The translations under genes and the position numbers were made by a program. A stretch of 64,000 nt of DNA from assembly GCA_949317995.1 (NCBI GenBank), contig OX439045.1:40939693-41003692 (forward strand), written 5' to 3'. Position 1 is the stretch's first letter, and each line of letters begins with the position of its first letter. Below the pieces are notes generated by a model, which made no database searches, was not told where the DNA came from, and saw only the letters and a list, made by a program, of their open reading frames with translations. Source of the DNA: Acholoe squamosa. Taxonomy: Eukaryota > Annelida > Polychaeta > Phyllodocida > Polynoidae. Of this stretch, positions 52,901 through 62,129 are shown piece after piece.

Positions 52901-55876
52901 TTGAATGGAAGTTCACCACCTGAATGAAGCATTCAGTCGATCAAAACAGAACAAGTATAGAGATCATAGAAATTTAAATACTAGAGCCTGGGATGGTCCA
53001 ATATTAAAGTACCATACACCTAATGGGGCTTCTATTACAAGGAGTCTGGAATTCTCACTAGGTTTTCTTTGGAATAATCTAAACATACAAACTAGAAGCA
53101 TTGAAACTCTTGACAAATTTAAGAAATTTAGTAAAGGCATTCTACCAATAAGACAGCCCAACACCAGAGGCCTAACCTGCCAATCCAAAGCCCACACAGA
53201 AGAAACCTATTTTTAATACTAACTATTACTAACCACAGGTAATTATAAATTAAATGGTAATTCTTGGGAGCAAATATATAATACCATAAAGTTGAAAACG
53301 AATATGTTAAGGAAGTGACACTGCGTCTCACAAATGTCTACTTTGCAAACAGGGTACGGTTGTATGAATTAATTAGCTCTTTCTCAACGAGCTAAAGATA
53401 CAACCATTCTATTATTCATTATCAAATGAAAATTTATTCTATGTTCATAGTATAAACAATGGTATGAAAATCACTAATGCAACTTGATATGTACAACTGT
53501 TATGTTACCGAGAACACCAACTTTAATGAATAAAGATTAATCAAACTCAAACTCAATACCAATTATTCAGGCCTATGTGTATGTAAAGCTACTTAAATTT
53601 CTATTGTTGGCATAAAACAGCGTGGGTCATTTTGAAAACTATGAAACTAGTGAGCAGCAAAACATTGCAGATTTGGAGAAACTACTTCTGCTATCAGTAT
53701 CAAAACTTACCTGTACGACGATTACCAGCACGATGAAGATAACCTGAGAGGTAGTGTCAACCATCTTTATTCTAATTTTGAGATTATCAGAGGCAGCAAA
53801 GATCCTGTAGAGTCGATTGGTTTTGATGAATAAAGGACCAAATATGAAACTGCAGCTAAGATTAAAGCCAAAGTAATTGGTGTAGCATGACCATGTCTCA
53901 GCTCGGGTGATGAATGCAAAGACAGTCCCATAGGCTAAAAACAGTCCCACCTTGATAAAGGCCATCAATTCAATACTGGAGCCTTTGATAACCTTTTTAT
54001 CCTTGTGTTTAGCAAAGATGTATGTTAGAACAAAAACAGTGAATAGTCCAAATGATGCAAGGGCGACCAGCCCCAGGCCTGTAGGATCCAGCCAGCTCAG
54101 GTAGGTGGGTGGGATGGGTTGGCAGGTGGTAAAGGTGACCTTATCAGGCCAGGTGTTAAGTGGGCAGACATCACATCCATACCCATCCTCCCTCACTTGT
54201 TCATTAGTACGACATCGCCGGCACTCCCAGCAGCAGACAAGCTCCCCTCGTACGTAGAACTCCCCTGGAGCACATGGCTTAGCACACACAGACTCTGGAG
54301 TTTCCGCATCCAGCATGGTAGTGGAATTTGATGAAGTAAACCACATCAGGGCATCCACCTCCAGTAGCAGCTGGCCTTCCTGCCTGCTCCAGTACCCCAC
54401 TCTTGTCATTAACATATCCTTCCCAGTGCCAGGTTTTACATGTTTGATATTGTACCCACCGAGAAGATCTCCCTGAACATCGAGCTGAATACTACCTGAA
54501 TAACCTTGGAAGTTCACTTTCCGTATCTCCTCTAGGAGATCTGGACCATTTACACAGCCCTTGAGTAAATATTTCCTTTTTGTCGCATCTGGACACTTTT
54601 GCTTGATCAGGTTGTCCAGAGCAATGGCAAATGTCTTAACCGCGTCCATAACTCCTGTGGGTGATTGAGTGAATGGATAGTCTGGGAAGTCTGTAATGTT
54701 CTTGTATCTCCAGCAGGAACCTTCTTGACCCTGAGGTACATCCCAGGAACAGTCGATGTAGTCAGGGATATACTGACCCTCCCAGGGATTTCCATTAGCC
54801 ACCTGGTTCCAAGGGCTCAGATTCATGTAAAAGTCTTCAAATTGAGCACTCGATGACGTGACAAGATCAATATACAATGAGTTCACAGCCATTTCTTTAA
54901 CGTCCTTAAGGTCGTCAAAAGCAAATCCATCTGAACCAAGAAAGTAGAATTGGCCAACTGCGTTTGCTCGATCTAATGCCTTGAAGACGCCATGGGTATT
55001 TTCTGGTAGTACGAACATGATGACTGCCTTGGCTTTGTGGTTCTTCTGTAGATCCCGAACAACTTTGTCATAGCTCTCTGGTGTTTCATCTGGACTAAGT
55101 TCCCTTGAATAGGCCACACAGATGCCTTCTTCTTGTGCATATTTGATGACATTCTTTATGCCATCTGCCCCATAGCTTCCCTCCGAGTGAAGAGTTGAGA
55201 TGTAGGTCCAGTTGAAGTGTTTGAGAATGCTCACCAGAGCTTTGGCCTGATACAGGTCTGGGGGGACTACCCTGGAGAAATATGCATAGCGGGTTTTATC
55301 GCTTAACTCATTGCTTGTGGCAGACCAGCTGATCTCTGGTATCTTGTACACCCCTAGAAGACTACTGCAGAGAACAGCAAACTTACTGCTGTAAGAGGCA
55401 ATTACTCCTATTACGTCATAGTACAGCAGGGCTGGATCAGAGCTCTTCTGTGAGGGCTGCACATGTTCAGGTGGCCTCTGTGCTTTTGCCTTTAAAGCAG
55501 TACTTGGGGTCACATTGGTACATCCCCTGTGCACACATTTTGCCACAGGTATGAAGCGTGTCGCTTTTGCCAACGCCACATTTTGCCTGTTGCAATCATT
55601 GAGGATTGCATAACCCAAAGTGATGTTATCTAGCAGTGACGCGTCCTTGTTTATAGTCTCTATCATAAAGACCATGGCCTGGGCACTCCTTACCATTGTG
55701 TCCCAGGGCTGGGAGCCGCAGAGGACACCTGGTTCTGTTTTGTACAGGGAGAAGAGTGCCCCGATGTTCAGGTCACCTTTCTTATGAAGGTCGTCATAAT
55801 CAAGCTCAACACTTGGAAACAGACCCTGAATCACTTTGGCAGAAAGCAAAAGCAGCAACAACCTCGAGGCTGCCAT
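49512..55876 (-). CDS. Class C GPCR, metabotropic-glutamate-receptor-like (878 aa, two exons)
   Basis: Plasma-membrane receptor. Exons are 53711-55876 (722 codons) and 49512-49982 (156 codons and stop), phase 0. A signal peptide (MAASRLLLLLLSAKVIQG) precedes the Venus flytrap domain (about 25-520). There ISWSATSNELSDKT and WTYISTLHSEGSYG match mGluRs and retain likely ligand contacts: Ser163/164, Thr187, Tyr235 and Asp316 by alignment in my head. The Cys-rich domain (about 531-585) has CAKPCAPGE, CCWECRRC and CDVCPLNTWPD. Seven helices follow (TM1 about 600-623; TM7 ends with TPKIYALYY, the class C PKxY motif). The intron falls in TM4. The cytoplasmic tail is short (about 30 residues), without a Homer-type motif that I can see. 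The start at 55876 is preferred over 55939 because a TATA box lies between them. Glutamate as ligand is an inference. Confidence 0.88.
50580..53550 (+). mobile_element. Broken LINE (CR1/Jockey-like non-LTR retrotransposon)
   Basis: Lies antisense in the GPCR intron. A partial endonuclease domain (about 50650-51040: INIYRPPQGN, LGDMDIDIFD, CLDLIFTS, ISDHNMVHVSV) is followed by a reverse transcriptase: ENYRPISLLP, VYIDLKKAFDTVDHSIL, GVPQGSTLGPLLFLLYVNE and YADDTVLLLPG, with the downstream YKYLGVTLD. The reading frame is interrupted by several shifts and stops (for example near 51070, 51366, 52240, 52455, 52675 and 52817), and the 5' end is missing. AATAAA-bearing AT-rich 3' sequence ends near 53550. 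A foreign piece of about 100 bp sits between endonuclease and reverse transcriptase (about 51690-51790). Confidence 0.8.
51690..51790. repeat. Short insertion within the LINE
   Basis: (TTA)n followed by ATTGATCGAGTTCGTCCCAA and a C/G-rich stretch, unlike LINE coding sequence. It interrupts the linker before the reverse transcriptase. Possibly a SINE or MITE fragment. Confidence 0.35.
53711..55876 (-). CDS. GPCR exon 1: signal peptide, Venus flytrap, Cys-rich domain, TM1-TM4
   Basis: A single 2,166-bp exon holds the entire extracellular part. In most animal mGluR genes I know, this part is split into several exons, so the compact structure hints at a retroposed or lineage-expanded receptor. 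The donor is GTACAG|GTAAGT. Confidence 0.88.
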
Positions 55877-55913
55877 TGCTGACCAACTGCAGCCAGGAAT
55901 TGGGGAATTCGTA

Positions 55914-55919
55914 TTTATA
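55914..55919 (-). promoter_or_regulatory. TATA box of the GPCR gene
   Basis: TATAAA on the - strand within CCGTATAAATACG, about 40 bp upstream of the ATG at 55876. A start about 30 bp downstream would leave a very short leader. Confidence 0.5.
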
Positions 55920-55944
55920 CGGGTAGAAGAAATACTCAATAATG

Positions 55945-57540
55945 CAAGTGCACATCAGAATCTATAGGCCCCCTACCAATGCCACCAACATAACCTTTTA
56001 TCATGCATCAAAGGAATCTGGTAAGGATCAGCATCTCCAAGGTAATTATTTGGATGACAATAACAATAACCACACCCAGAATAATCATATTACTACCATC
56101 AAAACCAAACAGACATTGGATTATGAAGACCATGGCTCACATTCCCAGAAGCAACAGGCATTTAGAAGGATAGGGCAATTGTATGGATGGGTTATGTATG
56201 AGCTGTTCAGTGATATTGGTGGTAGTTATTGAGTTGCTCAGGTAGGATTTCTGCACATCCTATGATGTTATATTACATGTAGCATTGGAACTTGGAATAT
56301 TCCCGCTAAAGCAGTGTCTGCTGGATCAGTTGTCCTGTATGGTCATTAATCATAGATCTGTTGCGCCAAGTTACAGCATTAGGGATCAGGAGTGTTGTTG
56401 GTGCTGAGCCCCCTTAGGTACGTACAACGTCCCTTAGATGAATAAAGCATGTTGTTTTCCAGTATCATACTCCCCTTAAAGGCCCAAGGAAAGCAGACAA
56501 GAAAGCTTATGTGAATATAAGGACTGCTATATGGCCTTAGCGTGTTCCTTAGTGGGCCGACCCCTGCTGAAGCTGATACGTTGCGAGATAAGGACTGATA
56601 ACAGCGAGCTGATGGGTACCAGGTGTTACATAATGCACCCTGAAAAGTCGGCACTGAATGGAAGGAATTTTCTCATTGGTCAATAGTGTATCCCGCTTGG
56701 TCGGAATATTGATAGTACTATAGGCTATTACTGTTTTCCTATATTGTCATATATGTACCAGCGTGGGTGTGGTATTGATTCAAGGTGTCAGCCTCCATCT
56801 TCCTTAACAAAAACTTGCTCAACACCCCCTCAATGTAAGTGCACCCAATCTTCTTTTAAAAGTAATTTATGTGCAATTGCAATATTATAACGTCAAAATA
56901 ATGCTTGAAACTATTCACCGTCAATGTCATTTTGATGTATAAATGTAGTTCTGGTGCTAGTAGTTCCAGATGAGCCAGACATCGCTCCAACACAATGCCG
57001 GAGCAACATATCTCAGGAGATAAGTTCTTAATACACTTCGATCACACACAGCACTACGACTTAAAATCTCAACGCTATTCCTATGGGAACTTTCGGACGA
57101 CTTTGAAGGCGCAATCGTAGGATTTCTGTTTCGAGAAAAAGCCTCCAGATCACTTTTGTATGATAGACCCCATGGTGCTATTCCATACTGCCGGATGTAT
57201 TTTGAAGAGAAATCACTTCAACAAAATATCTACTACAATGTGGCTTTCTAAACTTCAAAACTAGTTGAGCTTGTCTTCGGCAAATAGAGGCAAAATAATA
57301 GTGGTAGCCTACATGCGCACATGCTCCACAAAATAAGTACATGTAGGCTAACATTGCGACATTTTCATGTACTGCACATAATGCCTTGCACATAGTGGCC
57401 ATAAAGAAAGGATGCTCGATGTCATCATGGGCAGATAATCATTCCTGGGGTGCTACTAACAGAGTAATGAATGGGCTAACGGGCACCAAATTCAGTGTAT
57501 CATAGGATATCTTAACGAGTGGCCATAGGGCCCATTCATT
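55945..57540. other. Intergenic DNA upstream of the GPCR
   Basis: No gene recognised. Around 57463-57550 an inverted repeat (AGTAATGAATGGGCT and GGGCCCATTCATTACT) adjoins the SINE-like repeat, echoing the palindrome next to the related repeat at the window start. Confidence 0.5.
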
Positions 57541-57770
57541 ACTGTCTTTATTACACAATGAATCAATAAAAAATCAATAAATAATCAATAGAATATCAAT
57601 AAATTCAAGTTGAAAAATCATTCCCCTCCACCCCGACTCGAAGCCTGCCCGGCAGCCGTTGGTTTGGTTTGGACGCGAAAAAAAAAGATACGCCCGGACC
57701 GGGACTTGTCCCACCTACCTCTAGTAGCCGAGTGCAATGCGCTAACCACTAGACCACCGCATCTCCCACC
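57541..57770 (-). mobile_element. tRNA-derived SINE-like element
   Basis: On the - strand: GCGGTGGTCTAGTGGTTAGC (A-box region of a tRNA), a body, then GGCTTCGAGTCGGGG (B-box-like) and an AT-rich tail ATTGATATTCTATTGATTAT shared with 200-250 of the window. The anticodon-arm region does not fold as a real tRNA, so a SINE is preferred over a tRNA gene. Confidence 0.6.
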
Positions 57771-57775
57771 TCGGC

Positions 57776-57960
57776 ACCTGTCTCGGCTTGGGTTGGTTTG
57801 GACGCGTCTTGCGGTTATGGCAGAGAACAGCTTCTGGTGGCATTCTAACCAATAGACACACCTCGGCACCCGGCAGCTGTTGGTTTGGTTTGGATGCGGA
57901 AAAAAAAATTCGCTGTTATGCAAGCAGTAGCGACAAAGCTGGGGGGGGGTCACAACCCAG
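57776..57960 (-). repeat. Further copies of the SINE body
   Basis: The block CGCGTCCAAACCAAACCAAC, with GCTGCCGGG after it, occurs three times between 57640 and 57900 in slightly different forms. This indicates a tandem or nested set of SINE pieces. Confidence 0.45.
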
Positions 57961-58062
57961 ACTGCTGGGGATTTTCACACTTGAATGTATAGTAGTTATA
58001 ATATTATGTGAGTCACCTCCCCGGGCTTTGTATCATATCAAGACCTGGTTCTAGCCAACCAC

Positions 58063-58145
58063 TTCTCGTCAGTCCCTGTGGCACAATGCATAGGGAGTTG
58101 GATTTGGGATCTGAGACTGCAGGTTCTACCCCTACCCTGGCCATG
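58063..58145 (+). repeat. Second tRNA-like SINE fragment
   Basis: GTCCCTGTGGCACAATGCAT and, about 45 bp on, GGTTCTACCCC resemble A and B boxes at tRNA spacing. No matching acceptor stem is visible. Confidence 0.4.
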
Positions 58146-58149
58146 AAGA

Positions 58150-59184
58150 TTTTGTGGGGTTTAACATGTAACATATGACATGTTAGGACATGTGACATGT
58201 AAGGAATGCCGATATCATGGATATCAGCACTCCTAGGTGTGCCCATATCCAGGATATCAGCACTCCTAGGTGTGCCATATCAACAGGTATCAGAATGGGA
58301 ATATCCAGAAAAAGCACCCAAAATCACAGAGGTCGTGTAATAAACATATATAATACATGTAGCTTATGTTGATCTGCCTCATCCCATCTTCACTATTAAA
58401 TGGACCCCTATAGGTAGGCCTATGTTTATGGGCACAAAGGCAAGCATAATACTGATCAGCAAGTGCAATGGAAGATCAATGCTTGGTATCTGCTTTCGAT
58501 ATTGGCAGTCAGCCATAAATTTCGTAGTGATTTAGAACCAGAGAGGCCTATAATTATTAAAGCGTTATGTAGAATATTATGAACCATATTGTAGCACAGG
58601 AAAGAAAATCAATTTATTCTCCCATGTCTCCCCTTTCTTCTATCTGATAGGAATATGATGAATACAATAATCTACAAAAGACCTGCACATAAAACACATG
58701 ATATATCATAATACTGTCTGCATGTATATATAGAGAGATTCTTCATATGTGGTTAAGCACATAGACACAAAAAAGCACATACATGGAATATCAAACTTCA
58801 TTAAACATCGCTCAATTAAGCCCATGCTTCAAAGTTCATTTTCGTTGCATCAAAATTCCATCGTCAGCATCAAAATTTCATCGTCAAATTGTGTGTCTTT
58901 GTGATCAGATGTGGTTTCATTTTTTGCATTAGCTTCGGTTGTGTCACGTAGATAATCAGTATTGCTATCCCATAGCAGATTTCAGATTGCTATAAAGATG
59001 ACCACATCCTGTTCCAAAATAAATTATGAGTTCTCAGAGTAATGGGTATCAAAGGCATTTCAACGGTTAAAATTATTTTCATGGCGAAAGAAAAACAATT
59101 TGAATATAAATTGTAGCTCTTTAAACTGTTTCATGTATGTAGGCAGATACTAGTAGAAACATTCCCACGACTAGTCTCTACAAA
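58150..59184. other. Intergenic DNA and 3' region of the death-domain gene
   Basis: A short duplication (GATATCAGCACTCCTAGGTG twice) lies at 58220-58275. A - strand AATAAA (58614-58619) is a possible poly(A) signal for the gene ending at 59185. Otherwise nothing recognised. Confidence 0.45.
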
Positions 59185-59696
59185 TCAGTCTAACCAACCA
59201 TCGACATCACCAACTGCCTTGCGTGGGGTTCCCTGGTGTCGGTAAGGCCCCTTTAATACCATGAACTTCTGTGCTGACTCCTTCACCTGCTTATACTTGG
59301 CACCAAACCCAATCCTGCTCTTAGGCCGCTTACTGGCATCATCCTCCTCCTGGGTCACCACTGGAGCCGCGGCCAGAGTCTTAGGCTGGGTGGGCTTGGC
59401 CTCTTGGTGGGCAATAAGAGAGTCTAGTTTGTGGGCTATGTCAGAGCGTCCCATTTCTCGCAGCGCCGCCTTCAGTTCGTCCACATTGGCGCGACTGTGC
59501 ATCCGCCGCCATCTTGCCAGAGAAGCCCGAGATTGCGCTTCCGGTTTTGCGCGGTAGTGTTGTTTGATGACCTCGTCTAGGTCGTCTTCCACAGTGGCGA
59601 CCCCACGCGGTGGGTAGAAAGGTAACCGGCGGTATAGTTTAGGCCAGTCACTCTGCAATTCTTGAGACACCAGTGACACTGCACGGTCCACGAGGT
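59185..59696 (-). CDS. Death-domain gene exon 3
   Basis: Acceptor GTCATTTGCAG. Begins DLVDRAVSLVSQEL; carries the whole death domain and the tail ending KAVGDVDGWLD. Confidence 0.85.
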
Positions 59697-61801
59697 CTGC
59701 AAATGACAAATACACCTTTTAGATCTACATGTTCTAGAATTCAACGCCCCATTACTGAGTACCCTGTAATTGGGGCATTGCCCTGGTAACAACCCAAATA
59801 TCAGTAATACAAAATCGAAATACCAATGATGTGCCGAGGCCTTATCAAATGTAGGCATAACCAAAAAAAACTAATAAGCACGCAACCACTCACATGTACA
59901 CGGCCCTGTATCTAGTCAAAGCACTGAACACAAGGGCCTGTAGTCAACATCTTGTATGATACATCTTTCATTACTTTGAATGTGGAATATGACTTACCTC
60001 GTTTTGGCTTGACTTTGATGAGCTTGGCGGCGGTGACGGGTCCTGTGATGGGCTTGAGTTTGACCCTTCTCGCCTCTGTTGGCATGTTGTAGAAGATCTT
60101 CTTCATCATATCAGGGCTGGTCCGGTAGAGATAGATCTCCTTAAGCTGTCCCAGGCACACCTCTACACGCATCATCTCCCTCTCCTGCAGTGAGCACTCC
60201 TGCTGGGCACCCAAGGCAACCTTGCTGAATTGAGCCACCTCCTCCCTCTGTATGGGGTATAGTAGAGGCGTTAGTGAAACCAATAAATATCAAAATGTCA
60301 CATAGCCCATGCATGTAATCTGCCAATTTCTCATCATGATGACTGAATGTTCCCCTGATGGGTACCTCGCCAGCGCTGCATTCAAGCATCATGCCGATCC
60401 TTTGGGGCCAATATGTAACTCCTAAAGGGCCGACATAACACATCAATGCAGTGCTGGTCGCTGGACTGTCAGTACTCCATTGGTACATCCTGAAGAATGT
60501 TTTAAAAATTCATGATGTTATGTTCTTTGACCATGCTTTATAAAAGGGGTTGAAATAATCTGTAAGTTCGTTTGGGTATGCAACATCTATATGTGCCAAC
60601 ATGATAAAGGAAGAAATGTTACTTTGCCTACCTTTTTGGCCATTAGCTCTCTCTTCTGGATGATGAACTTTTTACCACTAATTACATTCTCAATCTGCCG
60701 TCGGACATTTGGAATATGGAGCTTCAGCTTGGCAATTTCACTTGAGAGGCGTTCACATCGCTCATTCACTTCAGCATGGTCGAAGATGGTACCTGCATTT
60801 TTCTTGAGTGCCTCCTTCTCTCCTTCCTTTGCCTCAATATCCATTTCTGTGAACTTGATCTCATCTTCCATTCGCTTGATGTCCTGTTCAACAGATGCTT
60901 CACGTTCTTTTACCTTCTCCAGCTGGTCTTCAAGGTCACTCACCTCGCGCTTGAGGGATTTGACCTTGTGGTTCAACTGAACACGCCTCTGTTGACTGTC
61001 TCTGACCAATTTACTTTGGATGTCCTTTTTCCGTTCAAGATCGGATATGTCCTTCCTGATATAGTCCACATACTCTGAGTCCTCCTGGATCCACCGCTTG
61101 ATGACTGCGCATGCGCTTTTGATCTTCTGGCAACATTCCGGAAACACAAGTAAGAAGGGCAAACTGCCACAATCGCACCGCCTGGCCAGCTCATTGGCCA
61201 CCAACCCAAACATACTCTTACTAACCCCATTCTCACTCTTGTATGCCTTGGAGATGTTATAAATGTCATCCATTTGAGATCTTGTTGCCTCTGCATACTC
61301 CAGCCTCTTAAGGTCGTAGTGATGGGCTGTCTCTATATAGGTGTCCTGGATGGTTCCCTTGTAGTAACTCCTACAGTACTTCTGAAGACAGTCCATGATG
61401 CGGTTCAAGTCATCCAGCAGGTCTTGGAACCTACCTGGACAGAAGGTGTTCACCTTCTTGTTGTAGTTAGAGACTACAATGACCGGGTTTGGGTAACCAT
61501 CCCGCATCTCTTCCTTGTCGGTGGACCTATCCATGGCATCCACGATTATGGTGCTGCTGTTGATGTGGGACACCTGGTTCCTGATCATGACATCATGGAC
61601 ATAAGGTAAGAGTTCCCTGATCTCCTCCTCAGGTTTCTTCCAGCAGTAGAACTCCTTGCCAAGTACATCCAAGCACGTCTCCACATGGTTGATGCGCTCG
61701 GTGACAACCTCTCGCACTGTGTCCAAGGACTTGGGACGTTCAAAGTCCAAGCTCTTGAGGCTTTGTGGCTTTCGATAGAAAGCCAAAGCAGTGTGAGACA
61801 T
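59185..61801 (-). CDS. Coiled-coil protein with C-terminal death domain (643 aa, three exons)
   Basis: Exons 60632-61801 (390 codons), 59998-60247 and 59185-59696; phases 0 and 1 agree. The N-terminal 240 residues are helical and of unknown family, with a Cys cluster (RRCDCGSLPF, FPECCQKIKSAC). Residues about 250-390 form a long charged coiled coil. The middle exon is basic (KLIKVKPKRG). Residues about 475-570 match the death-domain pattern: six amphipathic helices with DWPKLYRRLPF, VEDDLDEVIKQHY and the hallmark ASLARWRRMHSRANVDELKA ending LREMGRSDIAHKLDSL. Death domains mediate homotypic assembly in apoptosis and innate immune signalling; here the coiled coil would add oligomerisation (inference). 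I do not recognise a named orthologue. The C-terminal 70 residues are Lys/Gln-rich and look disordered. Confidence 0.82.
59998..60247 (-). CDS. Death-domain gene exon 2
   Basis: From REEVAQFSKVALGAQQECSL to KVKPKRG; acceptor CCCATACAG, donor CGAG|GTAAGT. Helical, then basic. Confidence 0.8.
60632..61801 (-). CDS. Death-domain gene exon 1: N-terminal domain and coiled coil
   Basis: ATG TCT CAC (MSHTALAFYRKPQSLKSLDF) opens the longest frame of the locus; donor AAAAAG|GTAGGC. The coiled coil runs from about SDLERKKDIQSKLVRDSQQR to the exon end. Confidence 0.85.
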
Positions 61802-61917
61802 GGTTGGAACTTTTCAGAAACCAATGCTTTATGATTTGAAGAAATTGTGAGTGAGTTTAGGTTGCTTATGAGTAGGACTGCCTCTCTCCCGGTTAGAGGA
61901 GGAGGCTGAATAATAGG

Positions 61918-62039
61918 GTTTCAGATTCGTGTGTTTATATTTGGGATAGTTTGTTGACGTTTGTTTCCTACTGCAATGCTGCAATGTTTGCTAACGTTTC
62001 TTATCTCCTTGTTAGACGAGGTTGTATTCCCCATTCCTG
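61918..62039 (-). other. Possible 5' leader boundary with a small MGNTTSS reading frame
   Basis: On the - strand CTTTCCTTTTTTTCAG precedes GAATGGGGAATACAACC, a good acceptor. The frame from that ATG (MGNTTSSNKEIRNVSKHC...) is 37 codons and ends before the main ATG, so it would be an upstream ORF in the leader. The start MGNTTSS resembles an N-myristoylation signal. Confidence 0.35.
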
Positions 62040-62129
62040 AAAAAAAGGAAAGAAAACACGATTTCTTATTCATTGAGGCAATATTTGGACCATAAATTAC
62101 TTTAATACAAGATCTAATTGAGAGCAACA

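Noticed and set aside
57710-57770. A tRNA gene on the - strand
   Set aside because: The A-box text is good but no intact anticodon arm, T arm or acceptor pairing could be drawn, and it continues into a SINE-like body.
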